A program made the position numbers and the translations under genes. The notes beneath the pieces are model-generated. The model saw only the letters and a program-made list of their open reading frames with translations, did no database searches and was not told the DNA's origin. From contig CBRAFO010000123.1 of NCBI GenBank assembly GCA_967755175.1, positions 1-10,212 on the forward strand: a stretch of 10,212 nucleotides of DNA. The letters are read 5' to 3'. Source of the stretch: Rariglobus sp967755175 (GTDB lineage: Bacteria > Verrucomicrobiota > Verrucomicrobiia > Opitutales > Opitutaceae). Positions 1 through 6,742 of this stretch are shown here, one piece after another (the first letter of the stretch is position 1; each line of letters begins with the position of its first letter).

Positions 1-465
1 GCCGACTACTACCTCGTCAACGTTTACGTGCCCAACGCCCAAAACGAGCTCGCCCGTCTGCCGTATCGCCAGACGTGGGACCGCGATTTTCTCGCCTACC
101 TGCGGACCCTCGAAAAAACCAAGCCCGTGATCGTGTGCGGCGACCTCAACGTCGCCCATGAAGAGATCGACCTCGCTCGCCCCAAGGAAAACGTGGGCAA
201 TCCCGGCTTCAGCAACGAGGAGCGCGATGGCTTCCGCGCGTTTCTCAATGCGGGGTTCGTGGACACCTTCCGCCACTTCGAAAAAGGCCCCGGCCACTAC
301 TCGTGGTGGACCTACCGCGCCGGCGCACGGCCCCGAAACATTGGCTGGCGCATCGACTACTTCCTCGCTTCCGCCGCGCTCGCGCCGCGATTTAAACGCG
401 CGTGGATTTCGCCCGAGGTGATGGGCAGCGATCATTGCCCGGTGGGCCTGGAGTTGCACGCATGA
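1..465 (+). CDS. xth: Exodeoxyribonuclease III (AP endonuclease), 3' part
   Basis: The frame is open from base 1 and ends at a TGA at 463-465, giving the C-terminal 154 residues of a protein that is usually about 250 long; the start lies left of the window. This family (ExoIII/ExoA/APE1) cleaves DNA 5' of abasic sites and has 3'-5' exonuclease and 3'-phosphodiesterase activity in base excision repair. Visible signatures, numbered from the first residue in the window, are NVYVPNA (7-13), GDLNVAHEEIDLARPK (47-62, catalytic Asp and Asn of GDxN), NIGWRIDYFL (113-122) and the terminal GSDHCPV (142-148, catalytic Asp-His). The RAGARPRNIGWRIDY stretch resembles the ExoA/APE1 branch. Its stop overlaps the start of the SET gene (ATGA), suggesting translational coupling. 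The family assignment is secure. Confidence 0.95.
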   Translation, partial: ADYYLVNVYVPNAQNELARLPYRQTWDRDFLAYLRTLEKTKPVIVCGDLNVAHEEIDLARPKENVGNPGFSNEERDGFRAFLNAGFVDTFRHFEKGPGHYSWWTYRAGARPRNIGWRIDYFLASAALAPRFKRAWISPEVMGSDHCPVGLELHA

Positions 466-1085
466 GCACGTCCAAATCATCCGCCAAAAAGAAAGCTGCC
501 GCCACGCGGTCTGCGTCCGTCTCAGCCGCACCTGCTCCGGCTGCCGCAGCCGCCACTGCGACGAAGCCCGCGCGTCGTCGCCCCACCACCTCGCCGTGGA
601 TGGAAGTTCGCCGCTCGGCGATTCATGGGCGTGGTGTCATCGCCAGCAAAGACATCCCTTCGGGCACGCGCATCATCGAGTATGAGGGCGAGCGCATCAC
701 CAAGGCGGTCTCCGAGCGACGTGACGAAGAGCGCGCCGCTCGTGCGGCCAAAGGTGGCGATGGATGCGTTTACATTTTCGAGATCAACAAGCGCCATGAC
801 CTCGACGGCCACATGTCCTGGAACACCGCGCGGCTCATCAATCATTCCTGTGAGCCAAACTGCGAAAGTGAAAAGGTGCGCGGTCGCATCTGGATCACCG
901 CGCGGCGCGACATCGCCAAGGGCGAGGAGCTCACGTTCGACTACGGCTTCGACGTGGAAAACTGGAAAGAACATCCGTGTCTCTGCGGCACGAAACGCTG
1001 CGTCGGTTACATCGTCGCCAAGAGCCACCGGTGGCGGCTGCGAAAGAAGCTGGCGAAAGCTCGCCGCGCCGTCCGCGTAAAGTAG
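462..1085 (+). CDS. SET-domain protein lysine methyltransferase with Lys/Ala-rich N-terminal tail
   Basis: This 207-residue protein is a SET methyltransferase, a class that transfers methyl groups from S-adenosylmethionine to protein lysines. Residues 1-41 are low-complexity Ala/Lys/Arg/Ser/Pro, like a histone H1 tail. The SET core follows: HGRGV (55-59, SAM-binding GxG), NHSCEPNC (127-134), ELTFDYGF (156-163, catalytic Tyr161) and a post-SET C-x-C-x4-C (Cys173, 175, 180). In DIM-5-type enzymes these three cysteines bind zinc together with the Cys of NHSC, here Cys130, so the active-site zinc is probably kept. The C-terminus (184-207) is again strongly basic. ATG 462 overlaps the xth stop; the frame is open further upstream, but earlier starts would overlap xth more and add nothing conserved. 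The substrate is unknown; bacterial SET proteins such as chlamydial NUE modify DNA-binding proteins. Fold and activity class are well supported. Confidence 0.93.
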   Translation: MSTSKSSAKKKAAATRSASVSAAPAPAAAAATATKPARRRPTTSPWMEVRRSAIHGRGVIASKDIPSGTRIIEYEGERITKAVSERRDEERAARAAKGGDGCVYIFEINKRHDLDGHMSWNTARLINHSCEPNCESEKVRGRIWITARRDIAKGEELTFDYGFDVENWKEHPCLCGTKRCVGYIVAKSHRWRLRKKLAKARRAVRVK

Positions 1086-1096
1086 GTTGTCGCGCC

Positions 1097-1594
1097 ATGG
1101 CCGCCTCCGCCGCGCACGCGTTGAAAACCCTCTGCCTGCGCGAGCCGTCGCTCACGTTGGCCGTGGCCGAGAGCATGACGGGTGGCCGGGTGCAGTCCGC
1201 GATCACTGCCGTATCGGGCGCGTCGGGATTTTTTCTCGGCGGGCTGACTGCCTACACGCTCGACCAAAAAGTCCGCCACCTCGGCGTGAAGCGCGCGCCC
1301 GCCGCCAAGGTGAATGCGGTTTCAGCCGACGTGGCCGCGCAGATGGCGCGGGGCGCGGCACGGCTCTTCGGAGCCGACGTGGCGGTTGCCACCACGGGCT
1401 ACGCTGAACCCGCGCCCGACCATGGTGTGGGCGAGCCCTTTGCGTATTGGGCAATCGCCCACCGCGTAACTGCGCGCCGCTGGTTGACTATCACCGGCCG
1501 CGTGGTGTGTCCGGGCATGACGCGTAACGACGCGCAACAATGCGTGGCCGATGCCGTGATCGCCGAGCTTATCGCCTATTTGAGTGCAGTTTAA
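1097..1594 (+). CDS. CinA C-terminal domain protein (PncC-type nicotinamide-nucleotide amidohydrolase family)
   Basis: This 165-residue protein corresponds to the CinA C-terminal domain alone, without the N-terminal MoaB-like domain of full CinA. The best-known family activity is deamidation of NMN to nicotinate mononucleotide in pyridine nucleotide recycling. Visible signatures are AESMTGG (24-30, with the family's conserved Ser26), SGASGFFLGGLTAYT (40-54) and a Lys at 58 in DQK. The usual TGIAGP loop reads TTGYAEP here (99-105), followed by a rewritten DHGVGEPFAYWAIAHR stretch, so the substrate or activity may differ from canonical PncC. ATG 1097 is chosen because it puts AESMTGG at the family's usual distance from the start and lies 11 bases after the SET stop; an earlier in-frame ATG at 977 would overlap the SET gene by more than 100 bases. 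Likely in one operon with its neighbours. Confidence 0.85.
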   Translation: MAASAAHALKTLCLREPSLTLAVAESMTGGRVQSAITAVSGASGFFLGGLTAYTLDQKVRHLGVKRAPAAKVNAVSADVAAQMARGAARLFGADVAVATTGYAEPAPDHGVGEPFAYWAIAHRVTARRWLTITGRVVCPGMTRNDAQQCVADAVIAELIAYLSAV

Positions 1595-1606
1595 CTTGTC
1601 TCCAAC

Positions 1607-4513
1607 ATGGCCTTCTCCGAATTCTCCGGCTCATTCGCGCGCCGCTTTGTGCGTGCGTTGGTGAAGTTTTATTATCCACGCATCGAGGTCACCGGCACGG
1701 ATAACATTCCGCAGTCCGGTCCCGTTTTGCTGGCGGCCAATCACCCCAACTCACTCATCGATCCCGTGCTGCTTGGTATCGCCGCGCGTAGGCCGATGCG
1801 GCTGATGGCCAAGGCGCCGCTCTTCGAGATTCCGTTTTTTGGGAAAGTCCTCCGCGCGCTCGGTATGGTGCCGGCGTATCGCGGCACCGATGATCGCGCC
1901 CAGGTGGCGCGCAACCACGACTCGCTTCTCGCGGCGGCGAAGCAAATCACGGCGGGACATGCGATGGGCATTTTCCCCGAGGGCAAGAGTCACGACGCGC
2001 ATCAACTCTCACTTGTGCGCTCGGGCGCGGCACGACTCGCGTTCCATGCACTCGCCGCCGGAGCGCACGGGCTCAAGGTCGTGCCCGTCGGCTTGCACTA
2101 CGAGCAGAAGGAGCGCTTCCGAAGTGCCGTCTGGATCAAGATCGGCGAGCCCATCGACGCGGCGGAGTGGCTGGCGCAAAATCACGGCGACGAACACCTC
2201 GCCATGCGCACGCTCACCGCCGAGCTCAACACGCGGCTGAAGTCGGTCGCCCTTCACCTCGACGAGGAGGCGTGGGCGCCGTTGCTCGAACAGCTGGAGG
2301 CATTACTGCCTGCGGCCGGTTTCAAGCGGCGCGACGCGTTGACCGGGTTGCGCCGGCAGCAGGCGGCGGTGGATGCGATCAACTATTTCCATCGCACCGA
2401 CCGGCCGCGCGCCGAGGCCGCCGCAGAGCGCGTGCGTGCGCATGCCGATGCGTTGCGAGCGGCCGGCGTGCCGGCGGAAGAGTCGGAGCTGTCGCTGCGT
2501 GGCGGACGGTTGTTTGGTTCGCTGGCGCTTACGCTCCTCAAGCTGACGGCCGGCACCGCCTTTGGCCTTTTCGGCGCGGTCACGCACCTTGCGCCCTACC
2601 TGCTGGTGCGTGTCGTGAGCACGTGGATACCGGCGCCGGGCCGGATGACGCTGGCGCTTAACCGGCTGCTGCTCGGCCTGCCCGTGTATGGCGCGTGGTA
2701 TGGGCTCATGGCATGGTGGCTGAGCGGCTACTTCCTCACTTGGGTCGTGGTGACCTGGCTCGCGCTCATGCCGGTGAGCGGCTTGCTGGCGCTGGATAGC
2801 GCGCGCCGGTGGACGATGCTGTTCCCCCGACTCCGAGCGGCGGCGTGGTTGCTGGTCAGCCCGAAACGACGGGCGCAGCTGCTTGCGTCGCAAACAGCAG
2901 TAGTCCGCGAACTGGGCCAACTCGCGGCGGAGTTTCACGCCATCACGCCGCCCGTGGACGCCGCCCTGATTACGACACGTTGGTATCGTCCACCGGTGTG
3001 GCTCAACATCACGGTGGGCGCGGTGAGCCTGGCGTTGGTCGTGGGTCTGGGCGCGTGGTTGTTGCGCGACCGGCCGACGGAGTTTTTGCGCGCCGGTTCG
3101 CCGGAGCTGGCGTCGCTCGCACCAGCTCAACTCGACGAACAGATGGCGGGCGATGAACGCGCGCTGGTCGCGGTGATCGACGGTTTGGACGGGCTGGAGA
3201 AAACCTTTCGCGCGTTCGATGCCGATCTGAAGGCGGGGAAACGCAGCTACTACCGGCAGGCCGACGACGAGGAGATTCGGCGGATGCTGCTGACGTTTCT
3301 CGGCTATCGCACGGCGCTGCTGCGCACCGTCTGGAAGTATCAACGAAACGAGGACGTCGAGCCGGAGTCGGCGCGGTTGCGCGCGCTGTTGTTACATTAC
3401 ACGGCGGCCGCGGTGGTTTACGATTACTCGGCGCGTTTCGTGCGCGCGTTTGACGGGCAGGAGGAGGCGATCCGCAAGTTGAACGAAGCCGAGCCGCGCT
3501 GGGATCTGCCGGCGGGCACCTACGATTTGATCCGCGCCAACCTCGCCAATGGAGCGCACCGCCGCTGGCTGGAAAATGGATGGAAGCACTATCAGGCGAC
3601 CCTGCCGCGCTGGCAGGCGGACGGGCTGGTGGCCGGTGATCCCTACGACACGTTTCACTCGTCGATTCGTCGCGCGGCCGAGAACACTGCGGCGCTGGCG
3701 AACGAGTTGTTTTCCTACAAGGTCGGCACGGCGCTGGCCGACGTGACCGGCGCGACCAAGGGCGGTTATTATCGGGCGAGCGCGGCTGTATCGACGCTCA
3801 TTGGCGACACCAAAATTCGTGAGCCACGGCACGGAAAGCCGTTGATCACGTCGGAGCTGATGGAGCGGTTGCGTCCACTGCTGCAGCCCGGCGACATCCT
3901 CGTCGAGCGGCGCAACTGGTATCTGTCGAACGCGTTTCTGCCCGGATACTGGCCGCACTCGGCACTCTACGTGGGCACGCCGGATCAGGTGAAGGCGGAG
4001 GGGATCGATAAAGACCCGCGCATCCTTCGGCATCTGGCGAATTTCTCAGAACGCGACGCGAGCGGCCATGCGTATGCGATCATTGAGGCCGTGAGCGAAG
4101 GCGTGGTGTTTTCCACGGTGGAGCACTCGATCGGCGAGGCGGATTCGCTCGCGGTGCTGCGACCGAAACTCACGCCGTTGCAGAAGCGCGAAGTGATCGC
4201 GCGGGCGTTCAGCCATGTGGGCAAGCCCTACGATTTCGACTTCGATTTCTTCAGCGCCGACAAGCTCGTGTGCACCGAGCTGGTCTATCGTTCGCTCAAC
4301 GGACTGGTGGATTTTCCGCTCGTGGAAATCGTGGGCCGTAAAACGCTGCCGGCCGTGGAGATCGTGAAATACTGGATCTCACCCGAAGGCGGGCCGCTGT
4401 TGGAATTCGTAGCCTATCTCGATGGCGACGAACACACCGGCGAGTGCGAGTGGGCTGGACCGGGCGAGCTGGCGGCCTCGGTTAACCGACCGGCGCTGAC
4501 GTGGTTGCAGTAG
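1607..4513 (+). CDS. Fusion: PlsC-type lysophospholipid acyltransferase, membrane domain, YiiX/YebB-like permuted NlpC/P60 domain
   Basis: A single uninterrupted 968-residue frame holds two enzyme-like domains. Residues 1-215 are a PlsC/LPLAT acyltransferase with NHPNSLIDP (45-53, putative catalytic His46/Asp52, spaced HX5D rather than HX4D) and FPEGKS (123-128, glycerol-phosphate binding). Residues 216-300 are helical and charged. About four membrane helices lie between 303 and 397, then a basic loop (398-463) and a further helix (466-486). Residues 490-745 are helical with no family I recognise. Residues 755-925 resemble the YiiX/YebB (DUF830) group of circularly permuted NlpC/P60 papain-like hydrolases: LQPGDILVE (759-767), PHSALYVG with His784, IIEA with Glu827, and KLVCTELVY with Cys889, in the His-then-Cys order of that group. 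The N-terminus should acylate lysophospholipid or glycerol phosphate; the C-terminus could be a lipase, amidase or acyl transferase. Start ATG is 12 bases after the previous stop. Confidence 0.88.
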   Translation: MAFSEFSGSFARRFVRALVKFYYPRIEVTGTDNIPQSGPVLLAANHPNSLIDPVLLGIAARRPMRLMAKAPLFEIPFFGKVLRALGMVPAYRGTDDRAQVARNHDSLLAAAKQITAGHAMGIFPEGKSHDAHQLSLVRSGAARLAFHALAAGAHGLKVVPVGLHYEQKERFRSAVWIKIGEPIDAAEWLAQNHGDEHLAMRTLTAELNTRLKSVALHLDEEAWAPLLEQLEALLPAAGFKRRDALTGLRRQQAAVDAINYFHRTDRPRAEAAAERVRAHADALRAAGVPAEESELSLRGGRLFGSLALTLLKLTAGTAFGLFGAVTHLAPYLLVRVVSTWIPAPGRMTLALNRLLLGLPVYGAWYGLMAWWLSGYFLTWVVVTWLALMPVSGLLALDSARRWTMLFPRLRAAAWLLVSPKRRAQLLASQTAVVRELGQLAAEFHAITPPVDAALITTRWYRPPVWLNITVGAVSLALVVGLGAWLLRDRPTEFLRAGSPELASLAPAQLDEQMAGDERALVAVIDGLDGLEKTFRAFDADLKAGKRSYYRQADDEEIRRMLLTFLGYRTALLRTVWKYQRNEDVEPESARLRALLLHYTAAAVVYDYSARFVRAFDGQEEAIRKLNEAEPRWDLPAGTYDLIRANLANGAHRRWLENGWKHYQATLPRWQADGLVAGDPYDTFHSSIRRAAENTAALANELFSYKVGTALADVTGATKGGYYRASAAVSTLIGDTKIREPRHGKPLITSELMERLRPLLQPGDILVERRNWYLSNAFLPGYWPHSALYVGTPDQVKAEGIDKDPRILRHLANFSERDASGHAYAIIEAVSEGVVFSTVEHSIGEADSLAVLRPKLTPLQKREVIARAFSHVGKPYDFDFDFFSADKLVCTELVYRSLNGLVDFPLVEIVGRKTLPAVEIVKYWISPEGGPLLEFVAYLDGDEHTGECEWAGPGELAASVNRPALTWLQ

Positions 4514-4606
4514 CCGCTGCAAGTGGCCGCGAGCGTGAGCGAGTGGGGGCATAGGAGGCGCGCTCGCAGTCCCTTTCCCTTTCGCTCTCGCCTGCGTTGA
4601 ACCGAA
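4514..4606. other. Convergent intergenic gap with inverted repeat
   Basis: These 93 bases separate the 3' ends of the fusion gene (+) and the VOC gene (-). GCGAGCG at 4529-4535 can pair with CGCTCGC at 4561-4567 across a 25-base loop, and a pyrimidine-rich run (4570-4583) follows on the + strand. It may terminate + strand transcription, but the stem is short and the loop long, and there is no clear T-tract. The GAGCGTGAGCGAG stretch resembles degenerate intergenic palindromes but is not a copy of the REP-like repeats found later in the window. Confidence 0.35.
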
Positions 4607-5035
4607 TTACGTCAGCTCGTTCTGAAACAGCTCCCAGATCTCGCCGTTGGGGCCTTCGAAAAACGCGATGCGCACCGGGACGGGGCCGACGCCATTGTTC
4701 GTCTGGATGGTGACGTTCTTCGGCTCGACCGTGATCTTGTAACCGGCGGCGCGCACTCGCGCGACCACCGCGTCCACGTCGGTCGCGCGGATGGCGGCGT
4801 GAAACAACACCCCGCCGGGCGCGGGCGTGTCGCCACGGGTTTCAAACATCTCCAAATAACTGCCGCCGCCCGTATCGAGCAGGCCGGCGCGGTTGCCGTC
4901 GGGATAGGCCCAAGTAAGCTTTTCGACGAAGCCAAGGACGTCCTTGTAGAAGGCCAGCGAGGCGTCCCAATCCTTCGTCCTCAAGGCGACGTGGTGAAGG
5001 CCACCGCCGCCCAACACGGGGTTCTGATACGCCAT
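4607..5035 (-). CDS. VOC-superfamily (glyoxalase/bleomycin-resistance/dioxygenase fold) protein
   Basis: This 142-residue single-repeat-pair protein has the vicinal oxygen chelate fold. The start LHHVALRTKDWDASLAFYKD (13-32) is the classic first beta strand and helix of the family. Putative metal ligands sit at the expected places: His15, Glu62 (in LEMF), His79 (in LFHAAI) and Glu135 (in EIWELFQ), a pattern like glyoxalase I (His, Glu, His, Glu). Members include glyoxalase I, fosfomycin-resistance enzymes, epimerases and dioxygenases, so a metal-dependent enzyme is likely but the substrate cannot be read from the sequence; methylglyoxal detoxification is one possibility. The start codon lies two bases after the stop of the upstream SYLF gene, with no clear ribosome binding site, so it is probably translated by coupling within a two-gene operon. 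Confidence 0.88.
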   Translation of the reverse strand: MAYQNPVLGGGGLHHVALRTKDWDASLAFYKDVLGFVEKLTWAYPDGNRAGLLDTGGGSYLEMFETRGDTPAPGGVLFHAAIRATDVDAVVARVRAAGYKITVEPKNVTIQTNNGVGPVPVRIAFFEGPNGEIWELFQNELT

Positions 5036-5037
5036 GA

Positions 5038-5718
5038 TTACGGCGAGAGCTGCGTGACAAACTCCATCAGCGGGCGGACGTCGAAGGGCGGCTTGACGAA
5101 GTTGCCGTAGAGCAGCTCGGGCAGGTCGTAATCGACCTCGTAGTAGGCGCGGTTGATCTCGTCGCTGCGGCTGATGTAGCCGCTCTTGATGGTGGCACCG
5201 AGGAAGAGGCCCTTTTTGTTGGAGTAAACTTGGACGGGCACCTTGAGCAGGTCTTTGCTGGCCTTGGCGATTTCGGAAGCGTGCGGGCCGGCGACAGCAG
5301 CAGCGTCCACACCGAAGTTCACGCGACCCTCAAAAAGGAGGCGGGGCGTCTGTTCATCCATGATCACGTAGACGGTTTCGATGCGCGAGCCGCCGAACTG
5401 CAGGCCGAGGCTGGTTTCGCCGGCGCGGATGACGACCGGAATGCTCCAAGATCCATTGGCTTTTTTGACGAGGATGACGCCGTAGCCGCTCTGCAAGCCG
5501 ATGCCGGCGCCGAATTTGCCTTGGTTGGTGATCACGAGAGCCTTGGCGCGATGCATGATCTCTGGAGGAATGGCGCGGGCCGGATCGGCTTGGGTTTCGC
5601 GGAGAATGGCTTCGCAAGACTCCATGCGCACGAGGAAGCGATAGCGGTCCTGATAGGCATCGGCGCGGAGCGACGCGACGGCCGCGAGCACAAAGAGGAT
5701 CGAGAAGAATTTTTTCAT
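5038..5718 (-). CDS. SYLF (Ysc84/DUF500) lipid-binding domain protein, secreted
   Basis: This 226-residue protein has a signal peptide (MKKFF, hydrophobic core 5-15, likely cut after the ADA at 19-21). The rest is a SYLF domain: RAKALVITNQGKFGAGIG (57-74), SGYGVILVKK (77-86), GSWSIPVVIRAG (89-100), SLGLQFGGSRIETVYVIM (103-120), FGVDAAAVAGP (135-145) and YSNKKGLFLGATIKSGY (165-181). In eukaryotes SYLF (SH3YL1, Ysc84) binds phosphoinositides and actin; bacterial versions are secreted, little studied and presumed to bind lipids. The mature protein should be periplasmic or attached to a membrane surface. It is the first gene of a tight pair with the VOC gene (2-base gap). No Shine-Dalgarno site precedes the ATG; the upstream bases are pyrimidine-rich. 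The domain call is secure, the role is not known. Confidence 0.9.
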   Translation of the reverse strand: MKKFFSILFVLAAVASLRADAYQDRYRFLVRMESCEAILRETQADPARAIPPEIMHRAKALVITNQGKFGAGIGLQSGYGVILVKKANGSWSIPVVIRAGETSLGLQFGGSRIETVYVIMDEQTPRLLFEGRVNFGVDAAAVAGPHASEIAKASKDLLKVPVQVYSNKKGLFLGATIKSGYISRSDEINRAYYEVDYDLPELLYGNFVKPPFDVRPLMEFVTQLSP

Positions 5719-5844
5719 AACAACGAGAATGGTGCGGAAGCTATGCCGAAGTTGCGGCGGTATGGAAAGCGTGGAGTGACGGGTGTTCCCGCGTCGAGAC
5801 CTTGGGCGTTCACCTAAGACAACCCATATGCTGTTGTTGAGTCA

Positions 5845-6216
5845 TCAGTCCAGTTCGCGGGCAGCGAGGTCTTCCTCGTCCCAGCCGAAATAGTGACCGA
5901 GTTCGTGCAGGTAGGTGATGCGCACCTCGTCGCGAAAAATGTCTCGGTTCCCCTCGGCAAAGTCCCAGATGTTTTCGAGAAACAGGATGATTTGCGGGGG
6001 CATCGGCTGGTCCTCGCGCAACTCGGATCCGTGCTCGGAGCCGGTGAAGAGCCCGAGGATGTCGTCGTCGAACCCCTCATCCAGCAGGTCCTGGCCGGGT
6101 AACGCTTCGAAATGGACGGGAATGGCAGTGGCGAGCGGACGAAGCACGGCGGGAAGCTTTTTCTGCGTGGTTTCGACCACGGGTGCGGCGAGGGCGGTGA
6201 GCTGGGAGAGCGTCAT
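5845..6216 (-). CDS. Small zincin-like metallopeptidase family protein
   Basis: This 123-residue cytoplasmic protein resembles the short zincin family (PF06262-like 'metallopeptidase family protein'). The zinc-site motif HELGHYFGWDEED lies near the C-terminus (104-116): His104 and His108 with catalytic Glu105 fit HExxH, and the following G-x-D/E residues may supply a third ligand. Before it are IPVHFEALP (32-40), LGLFTG (54-59) and IILFLENIWDFAEGN (76-90), a layout typical of this small family. I chose ATG 6216 (MTLSQLTALA) because that is where family similarity begins; an in-frame ATG at 6279 would add 21 unconserved residues and take up most of the promoter space of the divergent gene at 6292. 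No substrate is known for these proteins. The 126 bases between its stop and the SYLF start hold no gene. Confidence 0.82.
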   Translation of the reverse strand: MTLSQLTALAAPVVETTQKKLPAVLRPLATAIPVHFEALPGQDLLDEGFDDDILGLFTGSEHGSELREDQPMPPQIILFLENIWDFAEGNRDIFRDEVRITYLHELGHYFGWDEEDLAARELD

Positions 6217-6291
6217 AAATGAAACGTGTAACACCGAGGCGGCACCGGCGTCATTGTGGATGTTACCGCTGAATCCCAAAATTCAACCCAC

Positions 6292-6690
6292 ATGAAAAGC
6301 ACTCGTAAATATATTCTCGCCGTCTGCGTTCTTGCTCTCGGCTTTGCTATCCCGGCCATCCACGCCGAAGAAGCCACCGCTCCCAAAAAAGAGCACGGCC
6401 CCAAGGGCGAGCGTCTGGCCGAACTGAAAGAAAAGCTCGGACTTACCGATGCGCAGGTCGAGCAGCTCAAGAAAATCTTCGCCGAAGAGCGCGAACAGAT
6501 GAAGGCCCTTCACGACAAGGAAGGCACCAAAGAAGACAAGATGGCTGAAATGCGTAAAATCCACGAGGCCACCCGCGCCAAAATCGCCGCCATCCTCACC
6601 CCTGAGCAAAAGGCCAAGTTCGAGGAAATGCGCAAACAGGGCCCGAAGGGTGAAAAAGGTCCGAAGGGCCCGCCCGAGACCACCAGCTGA
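6292..6690 (+). CDS. Secreted Spy/LTxxQ-like helical protein with collagen-like tail
   Basis: This 132-residue exported protein has a signal peptide (MKSTRK, hydrophobic core 8-22, likely cut after AIHA at 22-25). The mature part is charged and helical, with LTDAQ (51-55) and LTPEQ (102-106), the paired LTxxQ motifs of the Spy/CpxP and heavy-metal-sensor group of periplasmic proteins. Spy is an ATP-independent chaperone and CpxP a modulator of the Cpx envelope-stress kinase. Methionines and histidines are plentiful (HEATR, EEM, KALHDK), so metal binding is possible but not shown. The tail (117-128) reads GPKGEKGPKGPP, four Gly-X-Y triplets, and an HGPKGER precedes the first helix. ATG 6292 is preferred over the in-frame ATG at 6256 because it begins the signal peptide. 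Two terminators follow, so it is probably a single-gene transcript. Confidence 0.85.
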   Translation: MKSTRKYILAVCVLALGFAIPAIHAEEATAPKKEHGPKGERLAELKEKLGLTDAQVEQLKKIFAEEREQMKALHDKEGTKEDKMAEMRKIHEATRAKIAAILTPEQKAKFEEMRKQGPKGEKGPKGPPETTS

Positions 6691-6699
6691 ATAGCTCCG

Positions 6700-6723
6700 G
6701 AGCACGCGCCGTGCGTGCTCTTT
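6700..6723 (+). terminator. Intrinsic terminator after the Spy-like gene
   Basis: GAGCACGC (6700-6707) pairs perfectly with GCGTGCTC (6713-6720) around a five-base loop and is followed by only three or four T residues. It lies nine bases after the Spy-like stop. The stem is strong but the T-tract is short, so termination may be partial, which could explain the second hairpin just downstream. Confidence 0.7.
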
Positions 6724-6742
6724 GCTGAGATTTGATTGGTTG

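Noticed and set aside
2303..3343. Long open frame on the minus strand (346 codons) inside the fusion gene
   Set aside because: It is antisense to clearly coding sequence with recognised motifs, is Arg/Gln/His-rich in the way of GC-rich shadow frames, and resembles no family.
5719..5844. Gap between the metallopeptidase and SYLF genes searched for a small gene or RNA
   Set aside because: Only a weak ACAAC/GTTGT hairpin near 5819-5837 is visible; no coding potential or known RNA motif.
6217..6279. Upstream start for the metallopeptidase at 6279
   Set aside because: The extra 21 residues show no family similarity and would occupy most of the only promoter space between divergent genes.
6254..6282. 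Possible promoter (TTGTGG, 17-base spacer, CAAAAT) before the Spy-like gene
   Set aside because: Only 3 of 6 and 4 of 6 bases match the sigma-70 boxes and the implied transcript start is within a few bases of the ATG; too weak to annotate.
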